Below are positions 1-12,449 of a DNA stretch of 64,000 bases, in pieces. The notes under the pieces were generated by a model. That model worked only from the letters and a program-made list of their open reading frames with translations. It was not told the origin of the DNA and did not search any database. The DNA is from Eupeodes corollae (lineage: Eukaryota; Arthropoda; Insecta; Diptera; Syrphidae). The stretch covers positions 11,015,289-11,079,288 of the forward strand of contig NC_079147.1 of NCBI RefSeq assembly GCF_945859685.1, read 5' to 3'. The translations under genes and the position numbers were made by a program. Each line of letters opens with the position of its first letter. Position 1 is the stretch's first letter.

Positions 1-519
1 TAAATTGAAGAAGCGCCTATATACATATACCTACCAAGGACTTTCTCCGGAAATTTTTATTGCTTAGGAGATTTCTTTTTATCCCTTAGAGACACCATTA
101 AACGGCCTATCAAAAATCTTTTCCTCGATAGTCGTATAGTTATCTCTTTGGAACACTATATAAAATGTTTATTATCAAAAACAAATGCGATTGATTTATT
201 ATTCATGATGGCAAAACAACAACAAAAACAAAAAATAATTTACAAATCCTTTGTGTATATAAGCAAACTATAAGATTTAAGGATTCTTAAACAAAAACTT
301 ATGAAGGACGAATATTTATATAATACAAAGTAAGACAAAAACTTTCAACTTGCAAATACCTTCTAAATTAAAAGCTCTAAAAAACATGAATGCTTTAATT
401 AAACATGACACACAACAAACAAAAAACAAACATGAACATAAAAATATATAAAGGCAAAATAAGACAAATTTGCACTAAACTTAAACAACGTCACGAAACG
501 AACACTTATCCTTTCTTAC
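1..519 (-). other. Intron of the GPCR gene (left part, runs off window)
   Basis: This is the intron after the exon at 520-700, read on the minus strand. The donor GTAAGA occupies 519-514. The sequence to the window edge is AT-rich and no further exon was recognised, so TM5 to TM7 and the C-terminus must lie outside the window. Nothing else is recognised here. Confidence 0.7.
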
Positions 520-700
520 CTGGTGAAGAGAGCAGCCACCCCCCATGCGAAAACACATATGAGAAAAGCGCGAGTCTTTGTGCACACGTAGCCGGCCTTG
601 AGTGGCTCACAGATGGCGTAATACCTTTCAAAGGATATCGCCAAAATAGTAAGGACACTGGCATGGGCGACAGTCAGTTCAACAAATGGCACTGCTTTAC
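520..700 (-). CDS. Neuropeptide-type GPCR, exon with TM3, ERY motif and TM4 (third recognised exon)
   Basis: This internal exon of 181 nt belongs to a class A (rhodopsin-family) receptor that would sit in the plasma membrane and signal through G proteins. It starts after a pyrimidine-rich acceptor ending CAG at 703-701 and ends at a GTAAGA donor (519-514). The first two bases complete the cysteine codon begun in the exon at 19385. The product begins KAVPFVELTVAHASVL (TM3), then FERYYAICEPLKAG, where ERY is the DRY-box equivalent at the cytoplasmic end of TM3. VCTKTRA follows in the second intracellular loop, then TM4 AFLICVFAWGVAALFT. It ends in phase 2 inside a codon, so another exon must follow. 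The pattern resembles the TRH, ghrelin and neuromedin receptor group and insect relatives. I cannot name the exact orthologue. No stop or frameshift is seen. Confidence 0.9.
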
Positions 701-806
701 CTGTAAATAGACACAAATCGACATATTATATAGACGAGGTCCTTGCATAAGATTTAACATAAGCTATCCTAAGAGTCGGTTTGAGTATACGATATGTTCT
801 TGTATA

Positions 807-1093
807 GGGTGTTTCAAAGGTGTTTTATTTTTTAAGGAATTTACAAAATAAACTTGGGAGGTTCATTAAAGTGGACTACACGCTTTGGAGAGTATAAAAC
901 TAAGTGAACATTGTGGCACGATTTCGTCAACAAGGTGTTCTAATTGAGTTGGTACACTTTTTACAATTTTTGAGAGTCATGAAACATTGACAGTTTAGGG
1001 GCATACTTCGTGATTTCAAATTAAATTATAAATAAAACTTTAAGTGCTTAATTATCCTTTTAAATAATTAGACAGTCACTTTTGACGCACCCT
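807..1093. mobile_element. Small MITE with mariner-like terminal inverted repeats
   Basis: A segment of about 290 bp has imperfect inverted ends: AGGGTGTTTCAAAGGTG on the left and, reverse-complemented, AGGGTGCGTCAAAAGTG on the right (14 of 17 match). TA dinucleotides lie just outside both ends, as expected of Tc1/mariner insertions. The interior is AT-rich and non-coding. The family is inferred from the end motif only. Confidence 0.55.
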
Positions 1094-1820
1094 GTTTATA
1101 TATAGAAACAGAACAACACTCGAGAATAATTCGTGAGAGAGCAGCAAACTGGCATAAATCAGGGATATGGTGAAGATGTCAACGTACATCACACTCCAAC
1201 TCCTCCCATCCACCTACTCGAGCTATGCCATCGCATATTTGTCGGCATAGATTTAAGTGCGGACCGAACACTTGTAACAAGGATAAGAGGGATGATCCAA
1301 AAATAGACGATAACGATGTAGCTGACGATTATTTTAGGATAATAGTCCCAATGGTTGTGATTGTAGCCTGTGATTGTAGATGGGAATTTCAAGTATCTGG
1401 GTTAATATGGGCAGGATTGTTGGCTTGTAATTTTGTTACGTTGACAATTGGAAAATGTGAAAACTGAATTGTTAATAACAGGGCTGGATTAGGCTTTCTT
1501 TTTTTTTGTTGTTGTGGTGGCTAATGACACAACATTTGTGTGAAGTTAAAGCTGCAAGAAATTGCTTTTATCAATTAGAGCCGAAGTGGTCTTATAGTAT
1601 AAAAGGTCATCCGCAATAGAGAACAGAATTGTTTTAGTGTGCCAAGTGGAAACACATACCTTATTTTGTTAACTGAGTAATGAAAAGGTTGTTTTGTCTG
1701 TTCCAAATACTTCGTGATATTGTAGTAAAAAGCTTAATTTTCTTCTTCCAGTGTTACAGGATAGAAATTGCTGATTTCAAAAATCGAATTTAAGTTCAAA
1801 CCGTTTAGGTGAGATTTAAT
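1094..1820. other. Intronic sequence, nothing recognised
   Basis: AT-rich intron sequence. It has a short minus-strand open frame with a hydrophobic run (1189-1392), judged fortuitous, and no recognisable element. Confidence 0.5.
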
Positions 1821-1824
1821 TTCA

Positions 1825-2935
1825 GGCAAGCAACATTAACCACAAGACAAATTCTAAGTAAGTTACCTGAAATAAAACATATGTACATGTTAAAGCGCAA
1901 AATACAATCGTATGAAGGTGACAGTTTTCGAAGATTACATAGTACAACTAAGGCCTTCTTTATTCACATTACGGGCGATCCTGGAAAAAAACCAAGACCT
2001 TGATGCTTGACATATCTTCATCGATTTCAAGGGCGCCTTTGACAGCATCTACAAGGCCGAACTGTATAGAACCATGTCTAGCTTTGGTAACACTGCCAAA
2101 GTCATCCGTTTGTGCAGGGTGACCATTAAGTTTGGAAGCAACTTAACCGAATATTTCGACGCTCTAGACAAGGTCATGCGATCTCTTTAACATTGTGCTT
2201 GAAAGAAATGAGTTCACACGTCAACACTAGAGGCACTATTCTTCAAAAGTTGTTGACGACATTGACATAATTGGAAGAACTCAACGTAATGTGAATGGGG
2301 TTTTTCTATGAGTATTGGGACAGAGGTGGCAAAAATGTGTGCATCGCTTATTGGAGGAACATACATTTTGAGGAAGTTAAGAAGTTTGTCAACCTAGGCC
2401 CCGCAATGAACGCAGAAAGCAACACGAGTGCTTAGATCAAACGAAGTGTTACTCTTGCTTACCGCCGTTTCTTTGGGCTGAGGAAGCAAATGAGTAGTAA
2501 AGGCCTTTCTCGAGCAACCAATGTGTCGCTTAATAAGACCCTTATCATCTCCACCCTGCTTTATGGTGCAGAAGCTGGGCTATGTCAAAAACGGATGAAA
2601 GTAACTAGAATTATTTGGAGTTCTATGCGTTTTCGGAGAGTTAAGAAGAAGATGGAACGACGAGCTGTACAGTGATGTAGACTTCGCCAGAATGATAAAA
2701 GTCCAACGATTGAGATGGCTGATTAAAGTAGAGAGCATGGAAACAAATTCTCCGGACCAGACTCACTGGACAGCGCTGTAAAGGAAGACCGCGAATCAGT
2801 TGGCTCGCACAAGTGGAAAGGAAAGTGATCTCACCCAGCTTGAAGTTCGCTACTCCTTAGCTAGTTACCTACCCAGAGAAGTTTGTTAGTTGAGGCCCTA
2901 GTTCACACTATATTTCAGCGCCACCTTAAGTAAAT
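1825..2935 (+). mobile_element. Degenerate RTE-like LINE (reverse transcriptase, 3' half)
   Basis: A non-LTR retrotransposon relic. Near 1828-1860 a frame gives QATLTTRQIL, the RT segment just before the catalytic block. About 120 bp of unrelated sequence follows. From 2013 the frame resumes with FIDFKGAFDSIYKAELY, the RT motif with its first catalytic Asp region, then RLCRVTI. Downstream the frame is broken, and 2490-2675 carries the RT C-terminal segment (TLIISTLLYGAEA). The 3' end (2888-2930) reads GAGGCCCTAGTTCA then AGCGCCACCTTAAGTAAAT. It matches the 3' end of the minus-strand copy at 8335-9965, so both are one family. No catalytic YADD is readable here. Dead copy with many stops. Confidence 0.8.
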
Positions 2936-3789
2936 CCTTCTATTTTAGCTCTCCCATGTTTGTTTTGTATCACCAATCAGCTCTTAAAAAATTTCCCATC
3001 AGCTCAAATTGAAAATTGTTTTTTTTTTTCAGACAAAATGTTTAAAGCGCTTCCGTTGCTTTTTAAAACGACAAATATTCTTAATGAATCGTATATTGAC
3101 AAATAAATTTTTAAATTAATTTCCATTTGAATCTCCTAAATGAAAACATTGATGATGTATGCTCTCTGAAGCACTTGGATAGCTATTTCAATCATTTTGT
3201 GCATTTTTCAAGTGCGTTTACTCAAATATTCAATCAATTTTATGGATCCTGAATTGAATGTGTTCATTTATTCAATAAAATAAACAATGTCCATGGAAAT
3301 GTTCATGTACACAAATGAAAATAAATGTATTGTTGCATATCTTTTAATAGTCTTCTATTTTACTCTATCTGGAAATGGTTCTATAATTTGAATCATGTTG
3401 TTTCTTAAAAACAATACAAAAACTCCTGAGAATTTCTGGAATTTTGTTTTTTTAATTTTCTAATGTTTTTGTATTTAAAATTGATGCAGCTAATGTAAAT
3501 ATGACATATTGGGAGTTATTTTAAGAGGTTGAGAAATTTAAATAAAAATACAAGGCAGAAATATTGTTGAAATTAATTTCGTTGCATTAATTTTTCAAAT
3601 ATGATAATGCTCGTTTAGCCGTGACTTTTCGTAACTAGTGTATCTTCCTAGATAGATAAATAGATGTTTAAATGAATAATGCAATTATTTTCAACAAAAA
3701 TATTATCTCTTAAGAACAAAAGCATTGCCGTCTGCCTGATGTGACATTTCATAATAATGTTAAATAAACTTAAACACAAATTGTAAAAT
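2936..3789. other. Intronic sequence, nothing recognised
   Basis: AT-rich sequence without recognisable coding or terminal-repeat structure. Confidence 0.5.
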
Positions 3790-5800
3790 AAAATTAGTTA
3801 AACAAGGAGTTCCGGTAGTTCGAAAGAGATCGTCTTTTAAATCTCCCTGGTTCAATAAAAGACTTAAGAATTTAGAAAATGTAAAAAACAAGGCTTTAAG
3901 AAGATGTAAGGTAACAGGCAAATCTGAAAATAGAATTCGTTTTATGCAACTGCGACGGGAATTTGATTTTTTGAGTAGATTTCTATATTCACAATATATG
4001 AGTTTAGTTAAAAAGGATATGCAAATGCAACTCGAAATCTTTTTGGTTTTATTAAATTCTAAACGCAAAAGTTCTGCTTTTCCTAGCTCTATGGAGCTTG
4101 ATGGAGAGACCTCCCATAGTACTGAAGCTACATGCAATCTTTTTGCTAAGTTTTTTCAAGCGAATTATAATATAGATATTATACCTAATAGTGAAAACCT
4201 GTATAATGATATAAGTTCTCAAGTTGATTTCAATGTGGTTTCTCTATCTGATCAAGAGGTATTTGAAGGCTTAGTTTCTCTTGATGTTAATATAAAAGCT
4301 GGAGTAGATTTGATTCCTCCTCTTTTGATATCGGCATGTGCTGTTTCGCTTTGTAAAGGACTAGAACTTATTTTTAATAAATCGCTCCATTCTGGGGTTT
4401 TTCTAGAAGAGTGGAAAATATCATTCATCAGCCCTATTTATAAAAGTGGTCTCAAGCACTTAATTAAAAACTATAGACCAATCTCAAAACTTTCAGCGAT
4501 TTCAAAACCTTTTGAAAAGTTGGTGTTCAATAGACTTAGTTTCACGGTGAAAGACATAATATCTTCGGGACAGCATGGATTTTGTAGTGGTCGCTCCACT
4601 ACTACGAATTTTTGTCTGTTTACAACTTTTTGTTTATCTGCTTTGGAAAAAAGAATGCAGGTCGATGTTTTGTACACGAATTTTGTGAAATCGTTCGATA
4701 GAGTCCATCATAGACTTCTATTAAGAAAGTTGGAAGTTAAATGCTTAGAATCTTATTTGTCAAATCGAAAACAGGTTGTTAAAATCGAAGGCAATCAATC
4801 CTTTTTTATTGAAGTCTTATCAGGACTGCCTCAGGGAAGTCATTTCGGACCCCTCCTTTTCAATCTTTTCGTCAATGACATTCCGAACTGTCTGCAATTC
4901 TCTAATTGTTTGATGTTCGCAGATGACTTGAAACTATATTCCCAAATTTCTTCAGTTGAAAACTGTGTTAATTTTCAAAAAGATATAGATGCGTTTTTTA
5001 ATTAGTGTAAATATAATCATCTTGAGCTTAATATCTCTAAATGTAAAATATTTAGAGCTTCTCGTACAACACCTAAAGTGCTCTTCAGTTACAGTCTTGG
5101 CAATGAAAGTCTTTCAACCGTGAGTGAAATAAAGGACCTTGGTGTTATTTTTAACACTAAGTTTTCTTTTTCTGAACACATACATTTTATTATTTCAAAA
5201 GCGAATTCATTGCTAGGTTTTTTAAAACGCAACACGGGGGTATTTAAAGATAGTTATACTCTGAAAACGATTTTCATATCTTTAATATTACCCATACTTG
5301 AATACTGTTGTGTTATTTGGTCTCCTTTTTATCAAAATTCTTCAGACAGGATCGAAAAAGGAATTTCAGGTTGTCAGATTATTTTCCCAATTATGGCTCT
5401 AGGTGCGCACTGATAGCTTTAAAATCTTTAAAAAGCCGTAGAGAAACCCTTGGGGTTCTTTTTATCAAGGACATACTCAATGGTAAAATAAAATCTCCGG
5501 ACTTACTAGCTCTTATATCTTTTTATGTTCCTGAGAGACATCTAAGAAACAGGGACGTTCTCTTTTTGATTTCTAGTCACAGGACGAACTATGGACTTAA
5601 TGAACCCATAACCCATAACTCGTAATTTGTTTCTTTTTAATTTAATTCATAGTGAAGTCGACCTTCAAATGAATAGGGATATGTTTAAGAGTATTGCTTT
5701 AAACTTTTTTAATGATGTATAATGATAAATTATAATTTAATTGTAGTCAACAGATTATGTATCCATTGATGAATAAAGAAATAATAATAAAATTATAATA
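3790..5800 (+). mobile_element. Jockey-type LINE, 5'-truncated, nearly complete reverse transcriptase
   Basis: One plus frame is open from about 3790 to a TAG at 5003-5005 and resumes in the same frame to 5413. It starts in the linker upstream of RT (KSPWFNKRLKNL near 3840) and continues with YRPISKLSAISKPFEKLV, GQHGFCSGRSTTTN, FVKSFDRVHHRLLL (first catalytic Asp changed in context), SGLPQGSHFGPLLFNLF, and FADDLKLY with both catalytic Asp residues. The in-frame TAG falls where relatives have Trp, so it looks like a single nonsense change. A second break near 5360-5390 shifts the frame to 5308-5625, which ends RTNYGLNEPI. The 3' part has AATAAAG and an AAT-rich tail near 5770-5800. No endonuclease domain is present, so it is 5' truncated. 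Two lesions in about 600 codons suggest a fairly young copy. Confidence 0.9.
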
Positions 5801-6329
5801 AATTAATATTAATAGGTTTAATATTTTCTTCCAAATAATTAAAAGACTTACCACAATTTTCATAACAAAAGGTTATGAATTTAAAAATATTTTGAAATAC
5901 AAAAGGATTCCAATTTTAAGATGATTTGAAACATAAATGTTTAATAGTTTTCGTCGCATTTAAATACCAATTTTTATATTTTTCCAATTTTAAAGTGATT
6001 ATAAACACAAAAAAGGGTGTTTTGGACTACAGTAACTACATATGTAAACTAAAGTATTAAGCTTCAAAACTGTTGCGAAAAGTAAAGATGTGTTTGTAAT
6101 ACTTTTAGAAAGTTTAATAGTTCATAAAGTAAGAGTAATCAAAATACGATTTCATGCGAATTGGCTATTTCATTCCATTTATTGAATGAAGAAGCGTTTG
6201 TTTGCAAGAGACTTACCATGATACACTTGTAGAGACTTGTTTCACTAATTTAAATAAGCGATTAAAAAAATTTCCCTGCAACGTTCTAAAGACCTCAAAG
6301 AACACATAACTTAACATCTGGGGACCATA
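5801..6329. other. Intronic sequence, nothing recognised
   Basis: AT-rich, no coding or repeat structure recognised. Confidence 0.5.
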
Positions 6330-6835
6330 TGTCATGCATGGGTTAACCGTTGCATGCAAAACACTGTATTTTGACGCAAAATTGATGCCCTGGTTAGCAA
6401 AGAACTTGGGCCATATTATACTTAAAGGCAGTTTGGCCTCACTGCTTTTTTGTTTAGCATGCTTTGGAAAATTAAGATTATCTTACCCAACTTCTATATT
6501 AACATTATTGAGTGATCGATATTCTTCGGGCTGCCTTCTCTTTGTACGCGCTACAAAAATCATCACATTAGTCTTGTTCGTATTGAAGACCAACCCCCAT
6601 TTCTCACGAAAAGGTATTCTGTTATTGGTCAACCAGTAATACTAGGTCATCAGGGTAAGGAAGTACTTTCACTTGTATCTCGGCAAAAGGTATTTCTGCG
6701 AGTACATCAAATATTTCATTAAAAAATAATGCAAAAAGTAATGGACGTAAAATGCAGCCTTGGGGAACACCTTTCGATGTGCCAAACCATTTTGTGACAC
6801 GCTCGATGAAACAAGAAAGTTAAAGTACATCATTA
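6330..6835 (-). mobile_element. LINE reverse-transcriptase fragment
   Basis: On the minus strand, from about 6790 down, the frame gives GVPQGCILRPLLFALF, then FDVLAEIPFAEIQVKVLPY and PDDLVLL. These are the conserved PQG block and the YxDD box with Pro at the variable position. A frameshift at about 6640 leads into the segment after the catalytic box (NKTNVMIFVARTK). The fragment lacks endonuclease, the N-terminal RT and the 3' end. Its lineage is not resolved. Confidence 0.75.
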
Positions 6836-6937
6836 AGAATTTAAGGGAGATTTCTATAGTTGAGATTTATTTTTGTAAAAAGTAAATTTCCATAATTTAA
6901 AAGCCTTGTTCTGGCGTTAAGAGATTCATGATACATC

Positions 6938-8132
6938 ATCCGTACGTTCGTACGTCCGTAAGTTCGCGACGGTTTTTCGTCGTCCATAGCTCAAGAACCA
7001 GAAGAGATATCGACTTCAAATAAATTTTGTTATACAGATAATAAGGCAGAAAGATGCAGAAAGGGCTCTCAAGAAAATTACGTGGGTGGGTTTTTTACCA
7101 TAGCAGTTTGAAAAAAAGATGAACATTTTGGTTAATCTTAAATATCTTACGAACCAAAAACGCTAGAGACTTGAATTAAATTTTATATAATATATTGTAA
7201 CAAGATAAAAGAAGTATATTTTTTGAAAAAAGAATCCATTTGACGGTTTTTTATTAAAACAAAAAACCTGAAAAAAAAATTTGTCACCTCCAAAATTTTA
7301 CAAAATATGATTTTATCTCTAAAAAAATTTTGTGTAACGAAGAATGATGTTTTTGATATCATTTTTTTTTATAAAAAATAAAAATATAAAAAAAACATTA
7401 CTCAAAGTTGGTAAAAATTTAATATCGATTTAAATATCTTTTTAAAAACTTGAAGTTAAGGCTTCAAACTTATTTTATCTTATAAGAAATATTGTTTTCA
7501 ACATTCTGAAAAATGTTGAGAAAAATCGAATTAACAGTTTTTTTGTTGGTAAAATTTGGTAAAAATTGATTTTCGACCCAAATATCCTTTCAAAATTTTA
7601 AAAAATTGGCTTTAATTTACTTTTATCATTAAAAAAATATTGTTGTCAACATTCAGTAAAATTTTGAAAAAAATCGAATTGACAGTTTTTGTACAAAAAA
7701 ATGAAAAACCTAAACAAAACTTAACAAAAGTTGGTAAAAATTGATTTTCGACTCAAATATCTTTTCAAAAATTTGAAATATTAGCTTCAAACTAATTTTA
7801 TCTTATAAGAAATATTGTTTTCAACATTCGATAAAATTTTGAAAAAAAAATCTAAAAAAAAAAACAATACTAAAACTTGGTAAAAATGTACTTTCGGCTC
7901 AAACAGCTTTTCAAAAATTAAAAATATTGGCTTCAAACTTATTTTATTTCACAAAAAATATTGTTTTCGATATTCAGTAATTTTTATATAAAAATCCAAC
8001 AGTCCGTTTTTTTCTATAGTACGCAATTTTGTAAAAATTGATACGAGTACATGTAGACAAACTTTTAAGCAAGACAAATCGATAGACAGGATGGGAAGTT
8101 ATCAGTGTGAGTCGCATCCCAGCCTCTTTTTT
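6938..8132 (+). repeat. Helentron-like repeat, copy A (5' truncated at the CG minisatellite)
   Basis: A non-coding interspersed repeat. It begins within the minisatellite (CCGTACGTTCGTACGTCCG), continues through TCGTCCATAGCTCAAGAACC, then several diverged tandem units marked by TCGAATTGACAG and GGTAAAAATTGATTTTCGAC. It ends with ATGGGAAGTT, the hairpin arm CATCCC and a T run. The 5' terminus with its inverted repeat is missing. Confidence 0.85.
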
Positions 8133-8334
8133 CCATTTTGATTTCTGGCTTTTATACAATTGAAAACTGTGCTAGACAGGAATTGAAGTGTCTGTTAAGG
8201 TTTTGAGCATTTCTCGCATACTTAAGAATATAGTTTAAATTCACATCTATTAGAGAATCAAATGAGGAGGGGAGAATTCTAATACAGATTTGAAAAAGAC
8301 GAGATTTTCCGGCACTTTTAATAAAATAATATTG

Positions 8335-9965
8335 TACTTACTTACTTACTTAACGTGGCGCTGCAGTCCTGTATGAACTAGGGCCTCACTCAACAAACTT
8401 CTGCATCCAGCTCGGTCCCTAGCTAGATGTCTTTCGCGCTCCAAGTTAAGTTAGGTCACTTTCCGCTTATACGCACCACACTGATCCTCGCTCTTCCTCT
8501 ACTACGCTGTCCAGTAGGTCTGGATTCGGAAACTTTCCGGGCCATAGCATCGGCTCTAATTGACCCAGCCATTTTATACGTTTGTAAAGTATACATCGCT
8601 GTACAGCTCGTCGGTCCATGTTCTCCATTCCCCTTCTATGCATACGGAACTGTAATCTGCGTGAACACCGTATAACATGACAGGGATGATGAGGTTCTTA
8701 TATAGCGACACTTTGGTCACCAGAGAGAGAGCTTTGCCACTCAATTGCTTTCTTAGCCCAATGAAAGGGCGGTAAGCAAGAGTTAATCTTCATTGGATCT
8801 TAGCACTGATGTTGTTTTCTGCGTTCATAGTAGAGCCAAGGTTAACGAAGTCCTTAACTGTCGATATTGACGTTTTAGCTGAGACGTCGGTGTATGAAAT
8901 CCATTTTTTACGAAAGCATGTACTTTGTTTTGCCCTCATTAACCGCTAAACCCATTTTTGCCGCCTCTGCGTCAACACTTACAAAAGCCCCATTGACACC
9001 ACGCTGAGTTTTTCCGATTATCTCAATGTCATTAGCATATTCTAATAATTGGACAAACTTCTGAAAAATTGTGCCTTTTGTTTTGACGTGGGATCTCTGC
9101 ACTATTCATTTAAGGACGTTTTTAAAATAATCGCATAACAGCGCATCCCCTTGTCTAAGGTCTTTTTTGACATCGAAAAGTTCTGTTAAGTTGTTTCCAA
9201 CCTTTTTGGAGCCGCGCGAATTCTCGATAGTCATCCTGCACAAAGGGACGAGTTTGCCAAACCTAGACATTGCTCTATACAGTTCGTCACTGTAGATACT
9301 GTCATTCGCGGCCTTGAAATCGATTAAAAGATGATGGGTGTCGATTTGATTGAGGTACGCTTTCTTCCAAACATATCTTACACATAAGCTGGTGTACGCT
9401 CCTAACCGCTTATCTCCAGCTGCTTTAAAGAGCTCTGCATTCAAGCCATCCGCTCCAACGGTTTTATTAGACTTTAGCTTAGATATGGCAATCTTTACTT
9501 CTTCTAAGTCGGGAGGACGGGATTGTTGGCTCTCGTCGTCTATGTTGAATGGATCATCCTGCCTGACAGCGGAGTTCAGTTCGTCGTCGCAGTTATACAG
9601 TCTGCAGAAGTGGTCCCTTCATATCATCAGCATTGCGGTTCCACTATGATGTTTCCACTTTCGTCTTTGCAGCCTTTGGGTCTAGGTTTATGTACTTGGA
9701 AAATTCGTTTCACCTATTCATAAAACTTTCGAACTGCATTCCTGCTTTTAAACCTTTCAACATCTTTGACCACAGCTCTCGTCCTTATATTCAGCACCTA
9801 CGACCACTTTGCTTGCCTGTTATTTGGTTGGATTTACTTGCCAACATTCCTTATCAAACCAGGAGTTCCTTGTTGATGGCTGCTGACACCCAGCACGTCA
9901 GAGGCGGCTTCTCTGATTGCATTTTAGCAATGTTGCCACTGCTGGTTCTCGATACATTTTGTTAG
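8335..9965 (-). mobile_element. RTE-like LINE, internally deleted copy
   Basis: This is the same family as the element at 1825-2935. Reading leftwards, it starts in the linker before RT. The frame at 9444-9106 gives ELFKAAGDKRLGAY, then jumps to YLNQIDTHHLLIDFKAANDS. Relatives have a longer N-terminal RT segment between these blocks, so there is an internal deletion. RQGDALLCDYF is the PQG-equivalent block. The next frame (9102-8908) gives VQLLEYANDIEIIG, where the catalytic YADD has become YAND, then MGLAVNEGKTKYM. The RT C-terminus follows in broken frames. The 3' end is CAGCGCCACG followed by a TAAG microsatellite tail (on the plus strand CTTACTTACTTACTTAACG, 8337-8356). Inactive. Confidence 0.85.
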
Positions 9966-12449
9966 CGGCAGAGAACTTCGAGAGAGGTAACTTGTGAAGG
10001 ATCTGGCGATCTCACAACAACAATCAACAAAACAAAATCAATTAACATCATTTATTAAGTTTAAGAACTAATAATTATTCGGATTAAAATACGGACCTAG
10101 GTTCAAAATCAATAGCAATATTTTTATTTCACACCAATCGCTCCATCAGTCCATTTTTTTCTCATACCAGGAGTTGTCTTGAGCAGTTTGGAAGTAAATT
10201 TGCGCGTAAGTTCAATCCTACGATACAATAAAGAAAATTCAAAATATCAAACTTTCAATATTAGGTCTAAAACACATAATCGATAAAATACACCATCAGT
10301 CTTCATAAAAACCAGCCGTAAAAAATATGACATCCCAAAGTTGCCGAGGACTTTAAATAGTTTTTGAAGGTTCAATATCCAATACTTTAAATTAAGAAAA
10401 TATTAACACAACCGTAAATTATGAGAGAAGTTTTGTTATTTAATGATTACTGAGGTTTAAATGTTGCATAAATTTAATGCAGTTTGTCTTTAAGAAAAAT
10501 ACAAATTAGGGACACAAAAAACCTCCATTAAAGAGAACTTGGAAGTTCAGCTTTCTTTCTGACTACTTTAGGACAATTGTGTGATGGCCCTTAAAGGTGT
10601 TAAGGCCGAAAATCGTTTGATATTATGCCAAATAGATACTACAGCACCGCACAACAAGCCTCCATATAAGGTATAGGTAGACGGCCTCATAATAATAAGC
10701 CCAAAACCCATTAGACACATAGATACTATGTTTATACAATACATAAAGGTTTGTGCTGGTCTTTTTTTAGGTTTTTTTTGTAAGAACGGAATTTATCTAT
10801 TTTATCAACCGAAAAGGATTTATAGTTTGTAACGCTCTTTTCTTTCGGGGTTATATAGAACATTAAGTCAGTTGTTATCGTTTCTAGCAAACTATGAGTA
10901 TACTATAAGTTAGTATAGTTGTTGGTTTTTGGTATCTTATAAGTTATAAAATTAGGAAATTGAACGGAAAGATTTATTTCCCAGAGGCAATAACGAAAAT
11001 GCCCTCAAAACATCTTTTGCGCTTCTTATGAGCCAAAAAGGATAAAGAGGTTGATATAACATTAAGTTGTTGTCGTTGAGTTGACAGAATAGAAAAAGAA
11101 CAACACAAATACGTAAGATGGTAAACGTTCGCTTTCAGAGGTTTGGTATATCTTTTGGTTGGAAGGATTATTTGAGTTTAAACTGACAATCCCTATTTAA
11201 AGGGTTGATTTTAATAATGAGCCTTTGAGAAAGTTTGAGATTATATGTACATCAGTCAGTACGTCATTAAAACGTATTGCTTGAGATGTTTTAAAGTATA
11301 GTTTCAATAAATACTCTTATCCATAGAATTTAAGATGTAGTTAAGAAAGGATAATTTTTTATCGATATGAAAGAGCTGGATAGAATTGGTCTTAGGCAAT
11401 TGTTGAAAGACTATGGAAAGGGTCCATCATCAGATTTTTCTATTGGACAACATACATATGTAAGTACTTGTGTGTTCTGTCAAGCGATAATCGATTTGTC
11501 ATCTATAAATTTTGGTGTTTTTATTTATTGATGAAGTATGGAATAAGTTTTGTGAAAGGAAAATAGTTTGACAAGGTTATCAATTGAGTTCATCGGAAAT
11601 GCCTGTCGTTGGGAATGTTTCGATTGTTAAGTTTATATCCGTTGTGGTCAAATAAAATACACATAAAATAGATACTCAACCACCGCCTTCACAAAATTTG
11701 TCAAATAACGTTCACATATGACTTATAAATCTCTGAAGAGGTGATATTAGAGATAAAAAAGAGAACATTGTAAGGTGAATTTTTGGAAAATATAATTATG
11801 TTTCTTTTTTACCTTAGGTCACAAGTTGTTTTTGCTTTTAAGAGATTTTTAATGCTTATCTACATATTTGCTTAAGGCTCATTCACGTGTCTATTTTTGT
11901 TAAAGAAAACTCCAACACATCTTATTAAAGTTCATTTTGGCATTTCATTATATTTATAGACTTGTGAGAAGAAGAAAGGGAAAGCTGTGATCAGGGTTTT
12001 AAAGAAATTGTAATTTTTCACAAAATTTAAGCGCCTTTGGGTCGTCAAAAGCACATTACCCACATTGCTGGGACAAGTTTGCGATATGAAGAATTGAAAC
12101 CATGTAAGTCGTTAAAGAACCTTTTTTGTATATTGCTAGTGTAGTCTATAGCTTTGCGAAAAACCAGGTTTGTGTTCTTCGTCGATTTTTGAAATCGGAT
12201 ATTTCATAAACCACATTATTATTATACGCATAATGCAAGCTAGTAACAAAAAAAACTTAAAGCTAGTGACGAGGAAGGCGAAAGATAGTGACTTGTCTGG
12301 CGGTCCGTGGAACGTTTCTAGAAGAATCGGTAAGTCTATAGACTAGGTTGTATGGGATGATGCATCTGTAAAGTTCGAGAAAACATCCCACTTGGGTCTC
12401 TTTGGAGCCTTTGTGCTCCCTAGAAAAGGAAAAGGATTAAGAATTATGG
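9966..12449. other. Intronic sequence, nothing recognised
   Basis: About 2.5 kb of AT-rich intron with no long frame, no recognisable protein similarity and no clear terminal repeats. Confidence 0.5.

Noticed and set aside
1189..1392. Minus-strand open frame with a hydrophobic run (IVSYIVIVYFWIIPLILVTS), tempting as another GPCR exon.
   Set aside because: It lies between the exons that already join TM2 to TM3 without a gap, has no matching splice signals, and does not resemble TM5 in order. Probably chance.
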